A program made the translations under genes and the position numbers. Under the pieces are notes generated by a model. That model made no database searches. It had not been told where the DNA came from and saw only the letters and a program-made list of their open reading frames with translations. Of a stretch of DNA of 33,289 nucleotides, positions 27,769-33,289 are shown in pieces. The stretch comes from a virus. Numbering within the stretch: the stretch's first letter is position 1; the number at the start of each line of letters is the position of its first letter. The stretch lies in IMG/VR virus record IMGVR_UViG_3300047476_000359, positions 1 to 33,289 of that record, one strand, 5' to 3'.

Positions 27769-28875
27769 ATGGAAAACACTTTCACTGTAAGGGACCTAGG
27801 TGTCGCCGAACAAAAATCAGTACAGGAAGTTGAACAAGAGTTATTGGCTAAGCATGAAGAGAGTATTGCAGAACCATCTCAAGTAGAAGTTCAACAAGAA
27901 CCTGAAGTAGAAGTAGAATTACCAGCTGAGCCGACAAGGGCAGAGCTAGAAGATAACGACGTTCTTTCATATATTAAAAACAGATACGGAAAGGAAGTAA
28001 ACTCTATTAATGATCTTATCGCGGAGAGAGAAGAGAAGAAAGAGGATTTACCAGAAGATGTAGCTGCGTATTTTAAATACAAAAAAGAAACAGGTAGAGG
28101 AATAGAAGATTTTGTTAAATTAAACAGGAACTTTGACGACATGAGTCCTGATGATTTATTAGTTGAGTACTATTCTCAAACAGAAGAGGACTTAGACAGA
28201 GATGATATTCAATATATGATCGAGGATAAGTTTTCATACGACGAGGAGTTTGATGACCCTAAGGACATCAAGAAAAAGGAAATAGCTAAGAAAAAAGAGC
28301 TTGCTAAAGCTAAAAAGTTTTTTGATGAGTACAAGGAAACATACAAGACGCCTCTTGAGTCAAAAGGTGGTCTAGTTTCTGAAGACGAAAAAGAAGCTTA
28401 TGAGGCTTACAAGAAATATGTTCAAGAATCCAGTAGTCAACAGGAGGAGAGTCTAAGAAAGTCTCAATACTTTCAAAAGAAAACTGAAGAACTTTTTTCT
28501 GATGAATTCAAAGGTTTTGATTTCAATGTAGGAGATAAGACAATTAAGTTTTTACCGGGAGATGTTACAGAGACAAAGAGAGCTCAGTCAGATGTGGTTA
28601 ATTTCATATCTAAGTATTTAGATTCTGACGGGTTAATTTCAGATCATGTTGGTTACCATCGTTCATTAGCCGCGGCAATGAATCCAGAAAAGATGGCCAA
28701 GTTCTTTTACGAACAAGGTAGAGCAGAGGCGTTATTAGATAACACTAAGAAAATTAAGAATATTGATATGGAGATGAGAAGCGCTCCGCAATCAATTGCT
28801 CAGTCTGGGTTTAAAGTAGTAGCTTCTGATAGCGATAGCGGAAGAGGACTAAGAATAAAAAGTAATAAAAAATAA
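27769..28875 (+). CDS. Acidic scaffold-like protein between portal and capsid, 368 aa
   Basis: 368 aa, rich in Glu, Asp and Lys. An extended acidic N-terminal part (VEQELLAKHEESIAEPSQVE) precedes helical coiled-coil segments (KDIKKKEIAKKKELAKAKKF, KKYVQESSSQQEESLRKSQY), and the end (ARAIKSNKK-like RGLRIKSNKK) is basic. Between portal and major capsid genes such a protein is normally the scaffold that shapes the procapsid. No protease motif seen. The C-terminal 60 residues (AAAMNPEKMAKFFYEQGRAE) are recurrent in this position in Bacteroidota phages. Confidence 0.75.
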   Translation: MENTFTVRDLGVAEQKSVQEVEQELLAKHEESIAEPSQVEVQQEPEVEVELPAEPTRAELEDNDVLSYIKNRYGKEVNSINDLIAEREEKKEDLPEDVAAYFKYKKETGRGIEDFVKLNRNFDDMSPDDLLVEYYSQTEEDLDRDDIQYMIEDKFSYDEEFDDPKDIKKKEIAKKKELAKAKKFFDEYKETYKTPLESKGGLVSEDEKEAYEAYKKYVQESSSQQEESLRKSQYFQKKTEELFSDEFKGFDFNVGDKTIKFLPGDVTETKRAQSDVVNFISKYLDSDGLISDHVGYHRSLAAAMNPEKMAKFFYEQGRAEALLDNTKKIKNIDMEMRSAPQSIAQSGFKVVASDSDSGRGLRIKSNKK

Positions 28876-28894
28876 CAAACAAAACTAAAACAAA

Positions 28895-30295
28895 ATGGCT
28901 GGATCAGTACAAGCAACCCCAGGGTTTGCATTACAACCTAGTGCTACAAGACAAACTTTAAGCACTAACTACATCACAAATTTTGACTTCTTGAATCAGT
29001 ATCTTCCTGATACTTATGAAAAAGAATTCGAGCGTTACGGAAATCGTTCTGTTGCATCTTTCTTAAGAGCAGTAGGAGCTGAAATGCCGTCTAACTCAGA
29101 CCTTATCAAATGGGCAGAGCAAGGTCGTCTTCACACTAAATACATCGACTGTGAGTCTGATGCTGCTGTTGGTGGAGATACTGCTACAATTACAGTAAAC
29201 GATTCTTTAACAGGATCAATCGCTTTCAAACCAGGGCAAACTGTTTTCTTATCAGATAACGCTTCTGCTGCTAACTCTAACAAAGCTATCATTACTTCAG
29301 TAGATTACGCTGCTGGTACTTTTGATGTTGCTTACTACGAGGCTGCTGGACAAACTTTTGCTGCTACTGCTGTAGTTACTGCATTTGTTTATGGTTCTGA
29401 ATTCAAAAAAGGAACTGAAGGTCAAACTGAATCTTTAGAGGCTCAAGACGATATCTTCGAAAACAGCCCAATCATCATCAAAGAGAAGTACGCTGTTTCT
29501 GGTTCTGACATGGCTCAAATCGGATGGGTTGAAGTAACTACTGAAAATGGAGCTACTGGATACTTATGGTACATTAAATCTGAGCACGAAACTCGTTTAC
29601 GTTTCGAAGATTACTTAGAGATGTCTATGATCGAAGCTGTACCTGCTGAGGCTAACTCAGGAGCTATTGCTAACACTGCTTTTGGTAACAAAGGTTCAGA
29701 AGGTTTATTCTACGCTGTAGGACAAAGAGGTAACGTATGGGCTGGTGGTAACCCAACTGCTTTAGCTGATTTCGACGCTATCATCCAACGTTTAGACAAG
29801 CAAGGTGCTATCGAAGAAAACGTATTGTTCTTGAACCGTCAGTTCTCTTTCGATATCGACGATATGTTGGCTGCTCAAAACTCTTACGGTGCTGGTGGTA
29901 CTTCTTACGGTTTGTTCGACAACGATAAAGAAATGGCATTGAACTTAGGATTTACAGGTTTCCGTAGAGGTTACGATTTCTACAAAACTGACTGGAAATA
30001 CTTGAACGACGCTACACTTAGAGGTGGAGTAGTTGGTGGAGCTATTAACGGTGTATTAGTTCCTGCTGGATCTACTACTGTTTACGATCAAGTTCTTGGT
30101 AAAAACGCTAAACGTCCATTCTTACACGTTCGTTATAGAGCTTCTGAGACTGAAGACAGACGTTACAAAACTTGGATTACTGGTTCTGCTGGTGGAGCAC
30201 AAACTTCTAGCTTAGATGCTATGGAAGTTCACTTCTTGTCAGAAAGAGCTTTATGTACTTTAGGTGCTAACAACTTCTTCTTGTTCGAGAACTAG
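28895..30295 (+). CDS. Major capsid protein, 466 aa
   Basis: 466 aa HK97-fold type shell protein by position and length; the sequence recalls crAss-like MCPs (NYITNFDFLNQYLPDTYEKE, FGNRSVASFLRAVGAEMPSN-like start, WITGSAGGAQTSSLDAMEVH near the end). Codon choice differs from all neighbours, with many GCT, GGT, CGT, TTC, AAC codons, as expected for the most abundant virion protein. The leader is A-rich (AACAAACAAAACTAAAACAAA) and lacks a Shine-Dalgarno site. A terminator follows at 30311. Confidence 0.9.
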   Translation: MAGSVQATPGFALQPSATRQTLSTNYITNFDFLNQYLPDTYEKEFERYGNRSVASFLRAVGAEMPSNSDLIKWAEQGRLHTKYIDCESDAAVGGDTATITVNDSLTGSIAFKPGQTVFLSDNASAANSNKAIITSVDYAAGTFDVAYYEAAGQTFAATAVVTAFVYGSEFKKGTEGQTESLEAQDDIFENSPIIIKEKYAVSGSDMAQIGWVEVTTENGATGYLWYIKSEHETRLRFEDYLEMSMIEAVPAEANSGAIANTAFGNKGSEGLFYAVGQRGNVWAGGNPTALADFDAIIQRLDKQGAIEENVLFLNRQFSFDIDDMLAAQNSYGAGGTSYGLFDNDKEMALNLGFTGFRRGYDFYKTDWKYLNDATLRGGVVGGAINGVLVPAGSTTVYDQVLGKNAKRPFLHVRYRASETEDRRYKTWITGSAGGAQTSSLDAMEVHFLSERALCTLGANNFFLFEN

Positions 30296-30310
30296 AAGAT
30301 AGTTATAATA

Positions 30311-30342
30311 AGAGAGGGGCTTAATTGTCCCTCTCTATTTTT
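30311..30342 (+). terminator. Rho-independent terminator after the capsid gene
   Basis: AGAGAGGGGC (30311-30320) pairs with GTCCCTCTCT (30327-30336) in a 10-bp stem with loop TTAATT, then ATTTTTT. Strong; it would uncouple capsid from downstream expression. Confidence 0.93.
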
Positions 30343-30362
30343 TAAAATTTAAATCTTATCAA

Positions 30363-31103
30363 ATGAAAAATCAAGTTATCCCTGTAGACAAGATCTACAT
30401 ACTAAAGAAAAAACAATCTCCGTTATCCTACATGTTGTCATCTAGAAATACTCATAGAGCACCATTGTTATACTTCGACGGACAATCAAACAGACCTTTA
30501 AGATATGCAGTAAACCAGAAAAGTCCTTTCGAAGACGAACAGGATGGTAATGCTATTTTAGAACCTATCGTATTTGTGGATGGTGCCTTAAAGGTTCCTA
30601 AAACCAATCCGGTACTACAAAAATTCTTAGAACTACACCCAGGCAATGGAAGCGTGTTCGAAGAGGTTAATACAGAAAAAGACGCTTCTTCTGATATTGA
30701 TAAATTAACAAGCGAGCTAGATGCTCAGATTGCTGCTAGAGATTTAGATATTGACTCATTAGAGGCTGTAGCTAGAGTTCTATTAGGATCTAAAATTGAA
30801 AAAATGTCTACTGCTGAATTAAAGAGAGACGTATTCGTATATGCTAGAAACTATCCTACATCATTCTTAGAAATGTTGAACGATCCAATGCTACAGTTAC
30901 GTAATACTTGCGCTAAATTCTTCGAGTATGACTTGTTGAAGTTAAAGAATAAGAATAGAGACATCTACTTTAACTTGCCTCAAAACAAGAAAAAATTATT
31001 GACAGTACCTTTCGGGGAAAATCATATTTACATATTAGCTTCTTACCTACAGACAGATGAGGGTATTGAAGTGTTGAGATTACTTGAGAATAAAATCGAG
31101 TAA
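30363..31103 (+). CDS. Probable head-completion or auxiliary virion protein, 246 aa
   Basis: 246 aa (MKNQVIPVDKIYILKKKQSP...). A beta N-terminal half (PLLYFDGQSNRPLRYAVNQK, PIVFVDGALKVPKTNPVLQK) and a helical C-terminal half (ARDLDIDSLEAVARVLLGSK, KFFEYDLLKLKNKNRDIYFN). The gene sits right after mcp, where crAss-like phages carry a conserved capsid-linked gene. Bounded by terminators on both sides; no clear TAnnTTTG box is seen before it, so it may be transcribed by read-through. Confidence 0.7.
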   Translation: MKNQVIPVDKIYILKKKQSPLSYMLSSRNTHRAPLLYFDGQSNRPLRYAVNQKSPFEDEQDGNAILEPIVFVDGALKVPKTNPVLQKFLELHPGNGSVFEEVNTEKDASSDIDKLTSELDAQIAARDLDIDSLEAVARVLLGSKIEKMSTAELKRDVFVYARNYPTSFLEMLNDPMLQLRNTCAKFFEYDLLKLKNKNRDIYFNLPQNKKKLLTVPFGENHIYILASYLQTDEGIEVLRLLENKIE

Positions 31104-31127
31104 ATTACTTTTCTTTTATGTTTAAAG

Positions 31128-31154
31128 GCGCTCTTTTACAGGGCGCTTTTTTTT
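31128..31154 (+). terminator. Rho-independent terminator
   Basis: GCGCTC (31128-31133) pairs with GGGCGC (31141-31146, one G-U pair) over loop TTTTACA, followed by eight T. Directly upstream of the promoter at 31157. Confidence 0.9.
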
Positions 31155-31156
31155 AT

Positions 31157-31164
31157 TATCTTTG
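31157..31164 (+). promoter_or_regulatory. TAnnTTTG promoter of the neck/tail genes
   Basis: TATCTTTG three nt after the terminator T run and 17 nt before the ATG at 31181. Confidence 0.8.
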
Positions 31165-31180
31165 TAAAAAGTTTTTAAAA

Positions 31181-31870
31181 ATGATAAACTCAGTAAGAAA
31201 CACTGTATTATCTGTTGCTAACAAGAATAATTTCGGCTATATTACGCCTGATGATTTTAACTTGTACGCTAAACAGGCGCAGTTGGATATATTCGAAGAC
31301 TACTTCTACCAATACAACACATGGATACTAAAGCAGAATGCTAGACAATCTGGAAGTGGATATGCAGATATTGTAAAGAATATAGAAGAAGTTATTGATG
31401 GCTTATCTTCAACAGCTAATCTAACTTATTCGTCACCGGTATTTAATTTACCGAATGACTTTTACTATTTAAATACGGTTAGATACGGATCAAAAGAAAT
31501 AGATAAGACATCTCACGATAAGATATTAAACCTTTTAGCTTCTAATTTGACAGCTCCTTCTGTATTATACCCTGCGTATGTTTTAGAAGGAAACAGCGTA
31601 ACGGTTTACCCGTCTTCAATAACCTCAAACGTAAGGACTCAGTACATTAGATTTCCTAAGGATCCTAAGTGGACTTACACGTCTTTATCAGGAGGAGAGC
31701 CGTTATTTAATCAATCAGCTCCTGACTATCAAGACTTTGAATTGCCGTTAACAGATGAGCCATTACTAGTAGCTAAAATACTTCAGTTCGCTGGCATATC
31801 TATTAGAGAAGGAGATGTTTTCTCTTTTGGATCAGGCGAAGAGGTTAAAAATCAACAAATTCAAGGATAA
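31181..31870 (+). CDS. Neck/ring protein (connector adaptor), 229 aa
   Basis: 229 aa from ATG 31181; an upstream in-frame ATG at 31118 lies before the terminator and is not used. The N-terminal helices MINSVRNTVLSVANKNNFGY, ITPDDFNLYAKQAQLDIFED and YNTWILKQNARQSGSGYADI are typical of phage connector-adaptor proteins. The centre FNLPNDFYYLNTVRYG and LYPAYVLEGNSVTVYPSSI form the beta part, and the end PLLVAKILQFAGISIREGDV is conserved. In crAss-like phages the first ring protein below the portal occupies this place. Exact ring number is inferred. Confidence 0.75.
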   Translation: MINSVRNTVLSVANKNNFGYITPDDFNLYAKQAQLDIFEDYFYQYNTWILKQNARQSGSGYADIVKNIEEVIDGLSSTANLTYSSPVFNLPNDFYYLNTVRYGSKEIDKTSHDKILNLLASNLTAPSVLYPAYVLEGNSVTVYPSSITSNVRTQYIRFPKDPKWTYTSLSGGEPLFNQSAPDYQDFELPLTDEPLLVAKILQFAGISIREGDVFSFGSGEEVKNQQIQG

Positions 31871-31872
31871 AC

Positions 31873-32790
31873 ATGGCATACTTAACTGGATATCAATATT
31901 ACGAGAACTCAGGTAACGTACCTGAAGGAGAGAATTGGGGATCGTACCAGTACATCTCACTAGACGATATTGTGAATAACTTTATGCTTATGTATGTTGG
32001 TAACGACAAGTTAATCAATAACGTACAAAGATATAACGTTTTATTTCATGCTAAACGAGGAATTCAAGAAATAAACTACGATGCATTAAAAGAAATAAAG
32101 GTACTAGAGATAAGTATCTGTGACGATCTTAAATTCATATTACCAAACGATTACGTAAATTACGTTAGAATATCATTATATAAAGATGGTGTATTACGAC
32201 CGCTTACTGAAAATATACAAACAAACTATAGCAACAGTTATTTACAGGATAATAATTGTAGAGTATTATTTGATCAAGATGGCAATGTACTTGAGGGTAC
32301 TTCTATATTAGATTACGACAGAGTAACTAATCAACAAAAAACAATGTATCCTGGAAGCGGATTATACGCTGGTAGAGAGGGTATTAATATAGATCAAAAC
32401 TGGTACTTCGATTACGCTATAGGAGCTAATTACGGATTAAATACTGAAACAGCAAACATAAATCCTACATATAGAATTGACAAGGCATCAGGGGTTATTA
32501 ATTTTGGATCAGGCATGGCCGGAGAGTTGTGTATCTTAGAATATATTTCCGATGGTATGCAGGACGGTGACGATACTAAGGTTAGTATCAACAAGTTGGC
32601 AGAGGAATTTATATACGCGTACATTAAGTATGCTATCTTAAATGCCAAGGTAGGAATTCAAGAATATGTAGTGAACAGAGCTAAGAAAGACAAAACAGCT
32701 CTTCTAAGAAACGCAAAAATAAGATTGAGTAATATTCATCCGGGAAGATTGTTGATGAATATGAGAGGTCGTGATAAATGGATTAAGTAA
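31873..32790 (+). CDS. Tail stabilisation/ring protein, 305 aa
   Basis: 305 aa (MAYLTGYQYYENSGNVPEGE...). Recognisable pieces: YISLDDIVNNFMLMYVGNDK, the conserved VLFHAKRGIQEINYDALKEI, LPNDYVNYVRISLYKDGVLR, and the end helices EFIYAYIKYAILNAKVGIQE. This combination marks the second ring or tail stabilisation protein of crAss-like phages (functionally like P22 gp4/gp10 neighbours). Starts 2 nt after the previous gene. Confidence 0.78.
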   Translation: MAYLTGYQYYENSGNVPEGENWGSYQYISLDDIVNNFMLMYVGNDKLINNVQRYNVLFHAKRGIQEINYDALKEIKVLEISICDDLKFILPNDYVNYVRISLYKDGVLRPLTENIQTNYSNSYLQDNNCRVLFDQDGNVLEGTSILDYDRVTNQQKTMYPGSGLYAGREGINIDQNWYFDYAIGANYGLNTETANINPTYRIDKASGVINFGSGMAGELCILEYISDGMQDGDDTKVSINKLAEEFIYAYIKYAILNAKVGIQEYVVNRAKKDKTALLRNAKIRLSNIHPGRLLMNMRGRDKWIK

Positions 32791-32795
32791 GATAT

Positions 32796-33289
32796 ATGGC
32801 AAACGCTGATGTAAATTTCATTGCCGGTAGAATGAATAAAGATTTTGACGAGCGTGTAATCCCTGCTGGGGAGTACATTGATGCGTTAAATATCAGAATA
32901 GGATCTACTGAAAATAATAGTATAGGTGCTGTAGAAAATACCAAGGGTAATGTCAAGCTTACTACACTAAAGTATAACGGGGTTGAACTTACTAACGCTA
33001 TTTGTATTGGTGCCTTTGAGGACGGAACAAATGAGACTATGTATTGGTTTGTTACATCTAGCACTGTTGATATGGTGGTGTCTTATAATACTAGTAAGAA
33101 AATACTAAACTACCACGTGCTTTCAGAGTCAGTTCTTAATTTTGATCCTAAATATTTAATCACAGGAGTCAACCTTATAGAAGATTTATTATTTTGGACT
33201 GATAATTTAAATCCTCCAAGAAAAATAAATGTTAAAAGAACTTATCCTGCTCCAATAGCAGGAGTAGATCAGATTGATGAGAGTGATAT
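32796..33289 (+). CDS. Large tail (muzzle-like) protein, N-terminal part, cut by window edge
   Basis: 164 codons remain open to the window end (MANADVNFIAGRMNKDFDER...). The start FIAGRMNKDFDERVIPAGEY then YIDALNIRIGSTENNSIGAV, and ITGVNLIEDLLFWTDNLNPP plus RKINV, are the recognisable beginning of the big tail-tube or muzzle protein of crAss-like phages, a beta-propeller-type relative of P22 gp10. Normally well over 800 aa, so most is outside. Co-transcribed with the two ring genes. Confidence 0.82.
   Translation, partial: MANADVNFIAGRMNKDFDERVIPAGEYIDALNIRIGSTENNSIGAVENTKGNVKLTTLKYNGVELTNAICIGAFEDGTNETMYWFVTSSTVDMVVSYNTSKKILNYHVLSESVLNFDPKYLITGVNLIEDLLFWTDNLNPPRKINVKRTYPAPIAGVDQIDESD

Noticed and set aside
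31118-31180. Upstream ATG extension of the neck protein
   Set aside because: The extension contains the terminator hairpin and the promoter box, so it lies upstream of the transcript.
1-33289. CRISPR array, integrase or lysogeny module, rRNA genes
   Set aside because: No regular repeat-spacer pattern, no integrase or repressor signature and no rRNA sequence was found in the window.

Overview
The window looks like about one third of a tailed bacteriophage genome whose host is a member of the Bacteroidota, most likely a flavobacterium. Signs of the host are the TAnnTTTG promoter boxes ahead of many genes, A/T-rich translation leaders without Shine-Dalgarno sites, a ferredoxin of the Bacteroidota two-cluster type and low GC. 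The order terL, portal, acidic scaffold-like protein, major capsid protein, neck/ring proteins and a large tail protein fits a short-tailed crAss-like virus (Crassvirales or a near relative). That assignment is from protein sequence recognition and gene order only.

Layout. (1) 1-4077, minus strand: a dense early-type operon of small, mostly unknown proteins, with a phage ferredoxin, several one-helix membrane microproteins and one tRNA-like gene. Three hammerhead ribozymes sit between or ahead of its genes. (2) 4078-4963: a divergent control region with a minus promoter candidate, three TATGTCGA iterons and GTCAT motifs at exact 10-bp spacing. (3) 4964-7186, plus strand: small genes, three with the promoter box only 4 nt from the ATG (predicted leaderless), and a structured RNA of about 500 nt holding a tRNA-like domain and ending in a terminator. 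(4) 7295-9523: groEL, a 122-aa unknown and groES in one operon, converging on a minus-strand winged-helix gene. (5) 10211-13619: an HNH endonuclease, a run of tiny lysine-rich conserved phage proteins, then lysis genes (two holin-like proteins, M15 peptidase, a lipoprotein with a C-terminal membrane helix that looks like a unimolecular spanin). (6) 13621-20298: tail-fibre block with two Peptidase_S74 chaperone-ended proteins. (7) 20337-33289: packaging and virion genes, including a tandem GroES-like protein and two GIY-YIG/NUMOD3 endonucleases inserted around the portal gene.

How it may work together. The early operon seems to be cut into pieces by RNA: two ribozymes and one tRNA-like element each free a downstream message with a leader of only 22-26 nt carrying the same TTAATTAAT-type motif. 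The late half is plus-strand, broken by terminators after mcp and the following gene. The chaperonin set probably helps fold virion proteins. This ribozyme/tRNA punctuation of a phage operon is the most interesting feature seen. No integrase, repressor-lysogeny module or CRISPR array was seen.
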